Of a stretch of DNA of 64,000 bases, positions 25,352 to 35,344 are shown one piece after another (the stretch's first letter is position 1; each line of letters begins with the position of its first letter). Source of the stretch: HK1 sp965220535 (lineage in GTDB: Bacteria; Pseudomonadota; Gammaproteobacteria; HK1); assembly GCA_965220535.1 (NCBI GenBank), contig OZ244833.1, positions 1,984,001 through 2,048,000 on the forward strand. Direction: 5' to 3'. The notes under the pieces are model-generated. The model ran no database searches. It saw only the letters and a list, made by a program, of their open reading frames with translations, and was not told where the DNA came from. The translations under genes were made by a program, and so were the position numbers.

Positions 25352-25710
25352 TCGGATGTGACGATCAGATGTGGTGATCGAGGGATCGAGCACTCGTTTT
25401 CGACAAGCGGGGACGAAGGAGTTGCCGGAGAGGATCCCAAAATACGAGGCGAATACGAGGCGACGAGCGAAAGTGGTCGCACGCCCGGTTCAGCCTCTGG
25501 CTGAGTCAGTTATCGTTTAGGCTTCGGGGGCGGGGGCGGAGAAAGGCTACTAAGCCTTGCGCCCGCCATGAAGCACCCGCCCGAAAGACCCATGCGGCAT
25601 AAAAAAGCGGGGCGGGGGTCGATAAGCGTCATGAGCAGCGACCCCACCCCGCCCGTAGCCCGCGTGCGAGGCTCGAAGGTGTCGGTGGTTATATATCTCA
25701 CGGGCAATCA
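25352..25710. other. Spacer after yggT
   Basis: It contains tandem 'GTGATCGGATGTGACGATC'-like repetition right after the yggT stop (25350-25385) and, at 25601-25652, a terminator of minus-strand transcripts. No ORF of note. Confidence 0.6.
25601..25652 (-). terminator. Rho-independent terminator of the minus-strand ankyrin-like gene
   Basis: On the minus strand GCGGGGTGGGGTCG pairs with CGACCCCCGCCCCGC (one bulged base) and is followed by TTTTTT. It lies about 60 bp after the stop of the 25711-25833 gene. Confidence 0.8.
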
Positions 25711-25833
25711 TTAAGTGCCCGCGTCGAGGAGGTTATTCAGCAGGTACGAAATATCGACGCTGCCGGGGATTTCGGCGAGCGCGTACGGCGTTTGGCCGAG
25801 CACGTTTTTCTCGCACGACTCGGCTTGCGTCAT
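25711..25833 (-). CDS. Tiny ankyrin-like protein, copy A
   Basis: 40 residues: MTQAESCEKNVLGQTPYALA, then DISYLLNNLLDAGT. It resembles one ankyrin repeat (NxLGQTPLxLA...LLxAGA) and aligns with the 46-residue protein at 55550 (MTPAELCERNRLGQTPYMLA). Both follow a helical, lipoprotein-type gene, here degraded. A terminator follows. Confidence 0.55.
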   Translation of the reverse strand: MTQAESCEKNVLGQTPYALAEIPGSVDISYLLNNLLDAGT

Positions 25834-26170
25834 GCCCGAGATCGGTCGACAGGCGATGGCCGGATCGCCGCGTGCAATAGCGGCTCTCCGTCATCGCGCG
25901 CCCGCTCTCGCTCGAAGGCAAGAGAGCCCGTAACGCTTCGCCCGCTCGATTGGCTTCGTCGACGGCCCGCCCGGCTTCGTCGCCGGCTCGTATGAGTTAG
26001 GCACCGCTGGATCGCGGGTTCGCTAACGCTCGCTCCGCTTTGACGAGTGCTCGTACAGCTTCGTCATGGGCTCGTATGAGTTCGGCGTGGACGTCGACAA
26101 ACTCGTCGCCCGCCGCGGTGCGCTCCCCCGCGAAGACGAAGGTCCCCCGCCCCAGAGTTATTCGAGACAC
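25834..26170 (-). pseudogene. Degraded helical gene upstream of the ankyrin-like ORF
   Basis: A GTG at 26170 opens VSRITLGRGTFVFAGERTAA, continues AELIRAHDEAVRALVKAERA and stops at TAA 25997. The same frame carries on LIRAGDEAGRAVDEANRAGE. A further shift gives ERERARDDGEPLLHAAIRPS and a stop just before the ankyrin-like ATG. The order and the final G-x-P-x-x-x-A-I-R motif mirror the intact lipoprotein at 55699 (GDTPRHWAIRRGDIK). Confidence 0.5.
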
Positions 26171-26534
26171 TTCTCAAGACCTGATCTGATGGGATGACGT
26201 AGGGGCTTCATGATGAAAAAGAAGAATGCCGGCCACGCCGGTGCCATGGCTGCGAAGCGTTCGCTTGGAGGGGATCGGTCTTCGACCGGCCAACAAAAAC
26301 GACGGCATCGTATAAGCCAAGAGGCTGCGATGCCGGTGATTCACGATGATGGCGTGGAAGGGACGAGGGATGATATCGAGAGGCAAGTCGAAAGAGATAT
26401 CGGAATTGCCTCTCTTCGCCGGTGAGGCGTGGCTGAAAAAAGCGTAGACAAAGCACTATAATCATCGAGGAAATAACTTTATCTGGGGAATGGGTAAAAA
26501 TTCATTCTTCGCTCTTTTTAGGGAGCCGGCTATC
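26171..26534 (+). promoter_or_regulatory. Leader region of the poly-C gene with a perfect -10 box
   Basis: TATAAT at 26457-26462, with only a weak -35 (TGAAAA at 26434-26439), lies about 75 bp before the ATG. AGGGAG at 26520-26525 is the ribosome binding site, 9 nt from the ATG at 26535. No convincing ORF in the rest of the spacer. Confidence 0.55.
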
Positions 26535-29500
26535 ATGAATACCCCCCCCCCCCCCCGAATTTAATTTATTAGACGTCAAAGAACGAATTCGTCTCCCTAA
26601 GCCGTCGTTGGCTTTTTCGATGGCGCTGCTGATGCTGGGCAGCACCGCCTTGGCGCAGTCACCCCCGGCCATCGTCGTGAGTCCCGGCACGCTGAATATC
26701 GACGAAGGCGATATGTCCGTTATCGACTACGGCGGCTCTTTCACCGTCGAGATAAAGCCGGCGTCGACAGAGAGAGTCAGATTACGGATAGCAATCGACA
26801 ACAGCGATGTCACCACCAACACCGTGAGCCTACTAATCTTTCCCGGCGCCGCCGCGCAGACAGTCAGAGTCAGAGCGGCGCACGACGCCGACAACCAAGA
26901 CGAGACCGCCACCATCACCATCAGCACCACTAGCATCTCGACGCCCGATGTCACGGTACAAGTCAACGTCAAAGACGACGACCCCCCATCCGGCAGTATC
27001 GTGCTCGACAATACCGATACGCTGACCGTCAACGAAGGCAGCACCGCCACCTTCACCGTCAAACTCGATACCGAGCCCGACGCCGATGTCACCGTGGCGA
27101 TAACGAGCGCCGATACCGATGCCGTGACGGTCTCTCCCGCTTCGCTGACCTTTACCGACAGCGACTACAACGAGACGCAGACGGTCACCGTCACCGGGGT
27201 CGAAGACGACGACTACAACGATGTGGCGTCGGTCATTCTCACCTTGAGAGCGACCGGCGGCATCGACGCCGACGATGCGACCAAGACGGTCACCGTTGAC
27301 GACGACGAAGCCGCCCCGGCCATCGTCGTGAATCCCAGCACTCTGAATATCGACGAAGGCGATATGTCCGTTATCGACTACGGCGGCTCTTTCACCGTCG
27401 AGATAAAGCCGGCGTCGACAGAGAGAGTCAGATTACGGATGGCAATCGACAACAGCGATGTCACCGCCAACACCGTGAGCCTACTAATCTTTCCCGGCGC
27501 CGCCGCGCAGACAGTCAGAGTCAGAGCGGCGCACGACGCCGACAACCAAGACGAGACCGCCACCATCACCATCAGCACCACTAGCATCTCGACGCCCGAT
27601 GTCACGGTACAAGTCGACGTCAAAGACGACGAGCTCCCGTCGGGCACGATTCAAGTCACCCCGGCGAGCACGCTGAATATCGCCGAAGGCAGATCGGCGA
27701 ACCTGTCCGTCAGTCTCTCGACCGCGCCGAGTGCGAACGTGACGATCTCTCTTTCGAAGACGAACGACGATATAAGACTTGACAAGACTTCGCTGACCTT
27801 CACCGCTTCGAACTTCGGAGACGCGCAATCGGTCAGCGTCACCGCCGCCGAAGACGACGATACCGCGAACGACTCCGACACTATCACCTTGTCCGCGTCG
27901 GGCGGCATTGACGCTCCCGACGTGACGAAGACGGTCGTCGTCGCCGATAACGATACGCCATCGGGCACGATTCAAGTCACCCCGGCGAGCACGCTGAATA
28001 TCGCCGAAGGCAGATCGGCGAACCTGTCCGTCAGTCTCTCGACCGCGCCGAATGCGCCCGTCACGATCTCTCTTTCGAAGACGAACGACGACATCACCCT
28101 TAGCCCGACTTCGCTGACCTTCACCGCATCGAACTTCCGAGCCGCGCAATCTGTTCGCGTCACCGCCGCCGAAGACGACGATACCGCGAACGACTCCGCT
28201 ACGATTACCCTCACCGCTTCGGGCGGCATTACCGCGCCGCAGGTAACGAGGTCGGTCTCCGTCGCCGATAACGATACCCCGTCGGGAACGATTCGAGTCA
28301 CCCCGTCGGACATGCTGAACATCGCCGAGGGCGGCTCGGCGACCCTATCCGTCAGCCTCGACACCGCGCCGAACGCCGACGTGACGATCTCTCTTTCGAA
28401 GACGAACTCCGACATCACCCTTCGCCCGACTTCGCTGACCTTCACCGCATCGAACTTCCGAGCTGCGCAATCGGTTCGCGTCACCGCCGCCGAAGACGAC
28501 GATACCGCGAACGATTCCGACACGATTACCCTCCGCGCTTCGGGCGGCATTGACGCTCCCGACGTGACGAAGGCGGTCGCCGTCGCCGATAACGATACCC
28601 CGACGACTCCGCCCCCGCCACCCTCCCCGCCTCCCTCTCCCTATACGGAAGGGATCGAAGTCACTCCCGCGGGAGCCTTCGAGATCGCCGAAGGAGGACG
28701 ATTCGCTTTCTCCCTCCGGCTCGCCGCGCGGCCGGACTCGAACGCGGTTATCGAACTTTCGACCTCGAACCCCGACTTGAGTCTCACATCGGACACCATC
28801 ACCTTCACTCCGAGCCGATGGAATGAATTCGTCGGAGTCACCCTCTTCGCATTCGAGGATAACGAGGACTCGCAGGACGAGACGGGTAGGGTGATCTTCA
28901 AAACGGGGAGTCGGGAAATATCCTCGGTCTTCGTTTCCATCACGGATAACGACAAGGACGACAGGCAGCCGATCAAAAGCCACGCCCTAGCCTTGCCGCC
29001 GCCGGAGTCGGGGGACAGCGCGACCCTTCGGATTCAGTGCAAGCAGGAAAGTCCGTGCTCCGTCTACTTGGATTGCACCGCCCAAGCGACCGGGCAAGTC
29101 TTCGAAGGAACGCTCCCGCAGCCGATACCCGCTCGCGGAGCGGTCTCTCTCTCGGCACGCGATATCCAAGCCCATACGGGCGGCAAGTCATGGTCAGGCA
29201 TGGGACGGCTCGGATGCGCTCTTAGGAGCGGCGCGACTATCGGCTCGCAAGTCTGGACGCGTTCGGGGGACGCCGTGCTGGTCAATAACAGCGCGAGGAT
29301 TCGAAGCGTCCTCGAAGGCAGAGTCCACCGAGCGGATATCGAATCGATACCCTCGCCCGACTCTTCCGACGAATCGAACATACGGATTCGCTGCGATTCG
29401 GACGACGGGGATTGCCGCGAGACTTCGTTCGATTGCTATTCGGACGGCGGCTTTCGCTACGAATGGCGTTTAGGAAACATCGAAGGATTGACGACGAGAC

Positions 29501-29661
29501 ATCTGCAATCGGCGGAACTCGCACGCGGCATCGGGCATCGATGGGAGGACTTGGGTCTGACCTGCGAAGTTCGCTCGACGGGCAGTTTCACCGCCCAAGT
29601 GCTGACTCGAACCGGCGGCGGGGGAGCCCTCGTCAACAACAGCGCGACGGGAGTGCGATAA
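26535..29661 (+). CDS. Large secreted Calx-beta-like repeat protein, phase-variable by a poly-C tract (OFF as sequenced)
   Basis: The ATG at 26535 has AGGGAG 9 nt upstream and is followed by AAT A and 15 C. With 15 C the frame stops after nine codons; with 14 (or 17) C it joins the open frame to 29661, giving about 1041 residues. The joined N-terminus (KERIRLPKPS, then the hydrophobic MALLMLGSTALAQ) is a convincing signal peptide. Five to six immunoglobulin-like modules of about 90-110 residues follow, each with LNI(A/D)EG...D(N/D)D ends as in Calx-beta/adhesin repeats, two of them almost identical in DNA. A Pro-rich linker (TTPPPPPSPPPSP) leads to a further module and two Cys-containing C-terminal domains ending LVNNSA. 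Likely surface adhesin or matrix protein. Internal TTG 26608 or ATG 26620 could give weak expression without the basic N-region. Confidence 0.85.
26542..26556 (+). repeat. Homopolymeric tract of 15 C inside the 5' coding region
   Basis: Fifteen consecutive C directly after ATG-AAT-A. The length is confirmed by the reading frame on the opposite strand, which keeps five Gly codons across it. The tract sits between a good start signal and a signal peptide and sets the frame of the following 1000 codons. Confidence 0.95.
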
Positions 29662-30164
29662 GGGGCGATAAGGGATCGAAGCACGCTCCGCGCGGCTGCG
29701 CTGGGGCTGATCTTTGTTATGGCTGGGGCTCCCCGACTTCGAAAGGGGCAGGACGCGGCGACCATCGGAGCCGGTCGAAAACGGCCGGCTGCGGGAATGC
29801 TTCGGGACCGTCGGCGAGGTCGCTTAGGGCCCAAGCGATTTTCGCCGCCGTCCTCGGCTCTGTGCCCGAAGGGGCGAGGTCCGGCTTGGGTGCTTTGTTC
29901 GGTCTATCGAAAAGGACGATTCGCTTTCGACCCGGAGCCTTGATGCCGTCGAGGGCGACGGTGAATATCGGCCGGCGCGGAGAACACCGGTATCGTCCGT
30001 CGGGTCGCCTCGAAGCGAGACGCGACGAGGCAATCCCCGGCGGCCGCATCGATTCACGAGTGTCTCGATGACCCTAGGGCGCTACGAAGGCGGGGAAAAA
30101 CAAGGGCAAGGGTCAAGGCTAAGGGGGCAGGCGCATGGTCGCCTCCTTATGCGGACGCGGGTGA
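29662..30164. other. Accessory spacer with one weak minus-strand ORF
   Basis: On the minus strand, from about 29970 to a stop at 29717, the frame reads IFTVALDGIKAPGRKRIVLF, then PRTAAKIAWALSDLADGPEA. It looks protein-like but has no clear start or relative. Nothing else could be supported. Confidence 0.3.
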
Positions 30165-30253
30165 ACTACGGGGTCTTGCGGCGGTATTGAATAAGCCCGC
30201 GGTTTATTTCGTCGAGCGGCGCCGGCGCACACTTTGTTCATCTCGGCTTGCCG
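30165..30253 (-). pseudogene. KINES-family tail remnant
   Basis: RQAEMNKVCAGA followed, after a frameshift, by LDEINRGLIQYRRKTP and a stop. It aligns with RQAKINESVLLRLDEINRGLI of the intact protein. The membrane half is missing. Confidence 0.6.
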
Positions 30254-30459
30254 CGTGTAGGGGACGCGGGCGATCCGAAAAATCCGTCTGCTGCGCATCG
30301 GGTTTGGCCACACCCGCTCACACTCGCGAAGGCAATCGGCAGCGCGGCAGCGCGATACTCGTCTTCGAAGCGAATCGGAGTGGGCGGCTCGTCCGGCTGC
30401 GTCCGCCGATATGGCGTCACGAATCGACCCTCGCGCCGGACTTGAATCTCGAATCGGCG
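30238..30459 (-). pseudogene. Truncated relative of the 23126-23548 cassette gene
   Basis: Open frame RFEIQVRREGRFVTPYRRT, then IRFEDEYRAAALPIAFASVS, ending PTRGKPR. The spacing of the beta-like strand, linker and D/E-rich helix resembles VYIIQRRRQSF...DETEADCYIALSMAS at 23126, and like that gene it stands directly before a KINES tail. No start codon with a ribosome site; GTG 30420 is internal to the similarity. Confidence 0.4.
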
Positions 30460-30949
30460 TCATCTCATGGGGGGCTGTTTTGGATCGGGGAACATCGATA
30501 TCCCGAGTCGATCCAAGCGGATTCCAGTCATGGCCAAGACTCTTATGCCGGGCTATGCTGATTTTCAGCGAGTCGTTGCGGGAGCGATCGACGGCGTTCA
30601 GGTCGGCCGCGAGCGCGACGGCTCGGTCGTACTCGAAGGTCGCCGCGCGGGCGCGGACTTCGGTATGCCGGACGCGCTCGCCCGCGCGCGGGCGCAGGCG
30701 TCGAAAACGACGTACTCGCGCTTGCCGCGACGGTCGGTATGGAGCACAACAAGTCGCGAGGCTCGGCGGGCTCGCTCGAAGCGGGCGCGAAGTCGGCATT
30801 GACTCGGTAGGCGTCATAGCAGGGATTCGCGGCGGCGACGTCGGCCGGCCGGCGATCCGCTCGCTCAGCCGGGAAGAGCGAAGCCGTCATCGCCGGTAGC
30901 GGCGGCGGGCGGACGACGCAAGCGACGATCGAGCCGCTCGAAGGGGGAC
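30460..30949. other. Accessory sequence, coding strand unresolved
   Basis: On the plus strand an ORF starting MAKTLMPGYADFQRVVAGAI (30531) reads ERDGSVVLEGRRAGADFG and, after a shift, DVLALAATVGMEHNKSRG to a stop near 30812. On the minus strand TEVRARAATFEYDRAVALAA is also protein-like. By analogy with 23.1-23.8 kb a minus-strand cassette gene would be expected. Neither frame has a ribosome site I trust. Confidence 0.25.
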
Positions 30950-31696
30950 TCAAAGAGGGAATTGCAGGGTGTTGAGCCGACGACGACACTGTCGATAGTC
31001 GGGAACGATGCTCTCCACCAAAGACCAAAAGGAGGGGGAGTGATTCATATAGCGAAGGTGGCAAAGTTCATGCACGACGACATAATCCGCAAGCGCCTGT
31101 GGCGCCATCATCAAACGCCAGTTGAGGCTCACCCTCCCCGAGGTGGAGCAACTGCCCCAGCGGGCCCGCTGACCGCGGATGGAAAGGGTCGGTTTTTGCA
31201 CCCCCAAGAGCGGTAGATAATGCTCGATACGGGCGGCGAAATGGATCTTGCCTTGCCCGCGATACCATTTTTCCAAGGCCTTATGCAGTATTTCCCGATC
31301 GGGCGCCGGGGCGTCAGGGACGCTGACCCGCAGCGTATCGCCCTTTCTTTCCACCCGCGATGGCCGCCGTTTCGCATCGGCGGAAAAAGACGGCCGATGC
31401 ACCTCCAAGAAGAGCGAGCCGTCGAGCAGGGGCAAGACGGTGCCGGTAACCAAAGGAGGGCGCGGGGCTCGCAGCCTTTTGCCCTTTTCCAGCAGCCTCA
31501 AGACCTTGGTTTCGTTTTCGCGCAGGATCGCTTGCGCCCGCTCCAAGCTGAAACGCCAGGGCGTGCGCAATTCGAGATCCCCGGTCTCGTTGATCAGAAA
31601 ATGGATATGACGGCGGCGGGGGACACGCTTGAAAACGAAGGGTAGATCGGTGGAGACGAAGCGCACCGTCGCGCGCCGCTCGATCGTCGTGGCCAT
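30950..31696 (-). CDS. YgjP-like metallopeptidase-domain protein (DUF45)
   Basis: 248 residues from ATG 31696. The zinc-protease signature VVHELCHLRYMNHSPSFW is near the C-terminus (HExxH plus a downstream His), preceded by RWGSCSTSGRVSLNWRLMMA, the typical DUF45/YgjP segment. Probably a soluble SprT/M48-like hydrolase. It follows slmA by 10 bp in the same direction. A longer frame to 31831 overlaps slmA and is rejected. Confidence 0.93.
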   Translation of the reverse strand: MATTIERRATVRFVSTDLPFVFKRVPRRRHIHFLINETGDLELRTPWRFSLERAQAILRENETKVLRLLEKGKRLRAPRPPLVTGTVLPLLDGSLFLEVHRPSFSADAKRRPSRVERKGDTLRVSVPDAPAPDREILHKALEKWYRGQGKIHFAARIEHYLPLLGVQKPTLSIRGQRARWGSCSTSGRVSLNWRLMMAPQALADYVVVHELCHLRYMNHSPSFWSLVESIVPDYRQCRRRLNTLQFPL

Positions 31697-31706
31697 CTTG
31701 CGCGCG

Positions 31707-32399
31707 CTATCCCTTCGGGGCGGACTTTCGATCGTCCGGGGCGGGAAAGGGCCTTCGTTCTCGATTCGAATCCTTGGCGCCGGTCGGGCGATCGCCGAAG
31801 ATTCCGTGCGCCAACAGCGCCCATTGCTCATCGAGGGTGTCGGTCGGATGCGCCCCGCCGATATTGAACTGGCGAATCCGACCGATCAGGAAGGCGACGA
31901 TGAGATTGGCGCTGACTCGAGCCCGACTGCGCATCGACAAGGGGGCGCTCGGCGCCTCTTGGATGACTCGGCTGATGCGGGTTTCGATGCCATCGAAAAA
32001 ACTTCCCACCCGCTCCGAAAGCCGCGGATCCTCGCCGTGCAGCACCTCGCCCAACAGAACTCGCGATATGCCGGTACTGCCCTCGACAAAATGCAGCACC
32101 GAACGCACGATCCGCTCGCAGCATCGTTCGGGGTCGGCGCCGGCATCGGCGCAAATACGGTTGACGGTGCTGAAAACCGAGCGTTCGCAGGATTCGATCA
32201 GAGCCTCGAACATCGCCGCCTTGCCCGGGAAATGACGGTAAAGAGCCGATTCCGACACTCCGACCGCCGCCGCCAAATGCCGCGTGGTGATCTTCGAGGC
32301 GCGATTGCCCTCGATTTCGCGCACCAATACCTCGAGGATCCGCTCGCGTTTGTTGCCGGCGGCGGCGAGGATGTCGTGCCCCTCGTTCATCCTCGACAC
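31707..32399 (-). CDS. slmA: Nucleoid occlusion factor SlmA (TetR family)
   Basis: 230 residues: an N-terminal helix-turn-helix (KRERILEVLVREIEG..., ITTRHLAAAVGVSESALYRH, FPGKAAMFEALIE) as in SlmA/Ttk, and a C-terminal dimer/FtsZ-interaction domain. SlmA binds DNA and blocks FtsZ assembly over the nucleoid. Neighbouring argB, phosphoglucomutase, dut and coaBC support the identification over a generic TetR regulator. The C-terminus has a charged tail (RRPFPAPDDRK) beyond the usual length. Confidence 0.88.
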   Translation of the reverse strand: MSRMNEGHDILAAAGNKRERILEVLVREIEGNRASKITTRHLAAAVGVSESALYRHFPGKAAMFEALIESCERSVFSTVNRICADAGADPERCCERIVRSVLHFVEGSTGISRVLLGEVLHGEDPRLSERVGSFFDGIETRISRVIQEAPSAPLSMRSRARVSANLIVAFLIGRIRQFNIGGAHPTDTLDEQWALLAHGIFGDRPTGAKDSNRERRPFPAPDDRKSAPKG

Positions 32400-32622
32400 C
32401 TATCACGCCTATCGGCAGTGGCGACGACGAGGTGCCCGCTCTCGGGGCGAGTCTTGTCCCGGTGATCCAAAGCGCGACCTGAAAGGCGACCCGATATGCG
32501 AGCCGAGCGGCGGTTCGAGGGGCGGATCGAGAAGCGGCTCGAGCGGGAAGCGAAGCGGTTCGAGCGGGAAGCGAAGCGGCACCCGGATCGAAAGCGAGCG
32601 GCAGTTCGAGAGATCAAAGTCA
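32400..32622. repeat. Spacer with a 21-bp tandem repeat
   Basis: GG(C/T)TCGAGCGGGAAGCGAAGC occurs twice in tandem (32536-32556 and 32557-32577), flanked by looser GGCGGATCGAGAAGC copies. Sits between argB and slmA, both on the minus strand. Confidence 0.7.
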
Positions 32623-33627
32623 TCAAGCGCCTTCCTCGCTGATATAGGTTCCCACGCCTTCGTTGGTGAAGATCTCGAGCAAGACCGCATGATCCACTCG
32701 CCCGTCGATGATATGGGCGCTATGCACCCCGCCTTCGACGGCATCGAGAGCGCAGCGTATCTTGGGAAGCATCCCGCCGCTGATGGTCCCGTCTTCGATC
32801 AAGCCCTCGACCTGCCTTGCATCCAAACGGGAGATCACCTCTCCTTCGCGATCGAGCAAGCCCGGGGTATTGGTAAGCAGCATCAGTTTTTCCGCGCCCA
32901 GAACGATGGCGATCTTCTCCGCCACCAAGTCGGCGTTGATATTGAAAGCGCTGCCGTCGGCTCCCACGCCGATGGGGGCGATGACCGGAATCAGATCGGC
33001 CTGCGCCAGCAGATCGAGCACCGTGACGTCGATCTTCTCCACTTCCCCGACATGGCCCAAATCGATGGTTTTGATATCGCCGGCGTCGATGGCGGGAAGC
33101 AGCATCTTGCGGGCGTGGATCAACTCGCCGTCCTTGCCCGTCAAACCGAAGGCGCGGGCGCCGTGGGCGTTGAGAAGGGAGACGATTTCCTTGTTGATCA
33201 GCCCCCCCAAAACCATCTCGACGACATCCATGGTCTCGCTGTCGGTGATCCGCATTCCCTGCACGAAATGCGATTCCTTGCCGAGGCGAGCGAGGGTCTC
33301 TCCGATTTGCGGGCCGCCGCCATGAACGATCACCGGATGCATCCCGACCAACTTCATCAACACCACATCGCGGGCGAAACTGCTCTTCAGATCGGCGTTT
33401 TCCATCGCCGCGCCGCCGTATTTGATGACCACGGTTTTGCCGCGAAAGGCCCGTAAAAAGGGCATCGCCTCGGTGGCGAGCAGCTTGGCGATGCGAATGG
33501 CCCGGCTTTTTCGCAGCCTCGGGTTGATCGGCAGGTCGTCCGACGAAGCCGCCGCGCCTGCGGGTTTTTCGCCCCCCGGCTTGGGCGGGGGGCGGGGTTT
33601 GATTGCTCGGGGGTCGTTATTGCTCAT
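32623..33627 (-). CDS. argB: Acetylglutamate kinase
   Basis: 334 residues, amino-acid kinase fold, second step of arginine synthesis. Seen: VVIKYGGAAM, VIVHGGGPQIGETLARLG, INADLVAEKIA and the C-terminal TISGGMLPKIRCALDAVEGG. About 45 residues at the N-terminus (PRPPPKPGGEKPAGAAASS) exceed the usual length and are low-complexity; an internal start is possible but the frame and position fit. Part of the slmA-argB-phosphoglucomutase-dut-coaBC cluster. Confidence 0.96.
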   Translation of the reverse strand: MSNNDPRAIKPRPPPKPGGEKPAGAAASSDDLPINPRLRKSRAIRIAKLLATEAMPFLRAFRGKTVVIKYGGAAMENADLKSSFARDVVLMKLVGMHPVIVHGGGPQIGETLARLGKESHFVQGMRITDSETMDVVEMVLGGLINKEIVSLLNAHGARAFGLTGKDGELIHARKMLLPAIDAGDIKTIDLGHVGEVEKIDVTVLDLLAQADLIPVIAPIGVGADGSAFNINADLVAEKIAIVLGAEKLMLLTNTPGLLDREGEVISRLDARQVEGLIEDGTISGGMLPKIRCALDAVEGGVHSAHIIDGRVDHAVLLEIFTNEGVGTYISEEGA

Positions 33628-33679
33628 CGCACTTCACCTGAGTCGATAGAGGAGTTCCAAAGGATCGGTCAAAGATCGG

Positions 33680-35233
33680 TCAAGAATCGGTCGATTCCCG
33701 ACCGGTCAGCAAAAGGGCGAAGTCGGGGGTGTCGTTCAGCATCGGCCCGGCGGCGGTCGCCAGCAGCGCTTTTTCGAAGCGCTTGCGGATGCGAAAAAGC
33801 GCCTTGGCATCGCGCCCTTCGAAACGCATGACCAGGCTCGGCTCGGTATTGGAGGCTCGCACCAATCCCCAGCCATCGTCGAAATCGGCTCGCAGGCCGT
33901 CGATATCGCTTAGGCGCGCATCGGGGAAATCATCGCCGCTTTTGAGCATCTCGACGATCCTCTCCTGCTCCCCTTCGGGAACCGGCACCCGAATCTCCGG
34001 GGTCGCCACCCACGAGGGCAGTTCGGCGAAGAGTTCCGACGCCCGACACCCGGCGGCGCCGACGATCTCGGCCATGCGAGCCCCGGCATAAAGGGCGTCG
34101 TCGAAGCCGAACCATCGGTCGGCAAAGAAGATATGACCGCTCATCTCCCCGGCCAGAGGGGCTTGGCGATCGAGCAACTCGCGCTTGATGAAGGAATGAC
34201 CCGAGCGGCACATCACCGGTTGCCCGCCGCATTTCTCGACGAACGCCGCCAGCAGCCCGGTGCACTTCACGTCGAAGATGATACGCTCCCCGGGGCGACG
34301 CGAGAGCACGTCGCGGGCGTAGAGCATCAGCTGCCGATCCGGCCACAGGATCTCCCCTTGGTCGTCGACCACCCCGAGGCGGTCGCCGTCGCCGTCGAAG
34401 GCCAAGCCCAGATCGGCTTTTCGCCGGCGCACGCTTCGGATCAGATCGTCGAGATTCTCGGGGACGGTCGGATCCGGATGATGATTGGGAAAGTCTCCGT
34501 CGATCTTGCAATGCAGCTCGATCACCTCGTGCCCCAAGGCGCGAAACAAGGCGGGGGCGAGTTCCCCGGCGGCGCCGTTGCCGCAATCGACGACGATCTT
34601 CAACGCCCTTTCCGACGCCGGTGGAATATCTTCGAGCACGCGCTCGATATAGTCCCGCTCCATCCCTTCGATGCGTTTTCTTTGCGCCGATGCGACCTCC
34701 GAGGCAGCGACCGACTGCCCGAGATCGCCGCGTTCGATGCGGCGCTTGAGGCCGCCGATGGCATCGCCGTACAGAGTCTGGCCATCGATGAGGATTTTCA
34801 GACCGTTATAGGAGGCGGGGTTATGGCTGCCGGTCACCATCACCCCGCTTTCGGTGCGAAGATGGCGGGTCGCGAAATAGAGCAAGGGCGAGGGGACCAA
34901 GCCGATATCCAGAACATCGCAGCCGGTCGCGTTCAGCCCTCGGATCAGGGCTTCGATCAGGCTCGGACCCGAATGACGACCGTCTCGCGCGACGACCAAA
35001 CGACGAATGCCGAGGGACCTCGCCTCCATCCCGATCGCTTGCGCGATCAGGTAGACGAGATCGACGGTCAACTCCTGACCGACGATGCCGCGTATATCGT
35101 AGGCTCGGAAGATCGAATGGGGCAGCGGGCGAGGGCCTGCGGACGAGGCGAGGGCTTCGCTTTCGTCCATGCGACCCTCGGCGGCCGGAGAAGGGCTGTC
35201 GCCGGGGGCGCCGGATATCATTTCATCTCTCAT
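33680..35233 (-). CDS. algC: Phosphomannomutase/phosphoglucomutase (AlgC-type)
   Basis: 517 residues from ATG 35233 (GGAG 4 nt upstream; ATG 35221 is an alternative). Contains FRAYDIRGIVG, the phosphoserine loop MVTGSHNPASYNG (Ser about 136), the metal loop AFDGDGDRLG, and the sugar-binding EMSGHIFF and RASNTEPSLVMRFEG. Converts mannose- and glucose-6-phosphate to the 1-phosphates for polysaccharide synthesis. The cluster position between argB and dut is as in pseudomonads. Confidence 0.94.
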   Translation of the reverse strand: MRDEMISGAPGDSPSPAAEGRMDESEALASSAGPRPLPHSIFRAYDIRGIVGQELTVDLVYLIAQAIGMEARSLGIRRLVVARDGRHSGPSLIEALIRGLNATGCDVLDIGLVPSPLLYFATRHLRTESGVMVTGSHNPASYNGLKILIDGQTLYGDAIGGLKRRIERGDLGQSVAASEVASAQRKRIEGMERDYIERVLEDIPPASERALKIVVDCGNGAAGELAPALFRALGHEVIELHCKIDGDFPNHHPDPTVPENLDDLIRSVRRRKADLGLAFDGDGDRLGVVDDQGEILWPDRQLMLYARDVLSRRPGERIIFDVKCTGLLAAFVEKCGGQPVMCRSGHSFIKRELLDRQAPLAGEMSGHIFFADRWFGFDDALYAGARMAEIVGAAGCRASELFAELPSWVATPEIRVPVPEGEQERIVEMLKSGDDFPDARLSDIDGLRADFDDGWGLVRASNTEPSLVMRFEGRDAKALFRIRKRFEKALLATAAGPMLNDTPDFALLLTGRESTDS

Positions 35234-35344
35234 TTCGCTCCGCTCGACAGACAAATCCGCTTGCCCGCATCGATGGACGGGCATCGAAAAAACGAAGGTC
35301 GCGAAAGGGAAAGGGGGATCGGTTTTTCCCCGATCGGGTCGATG

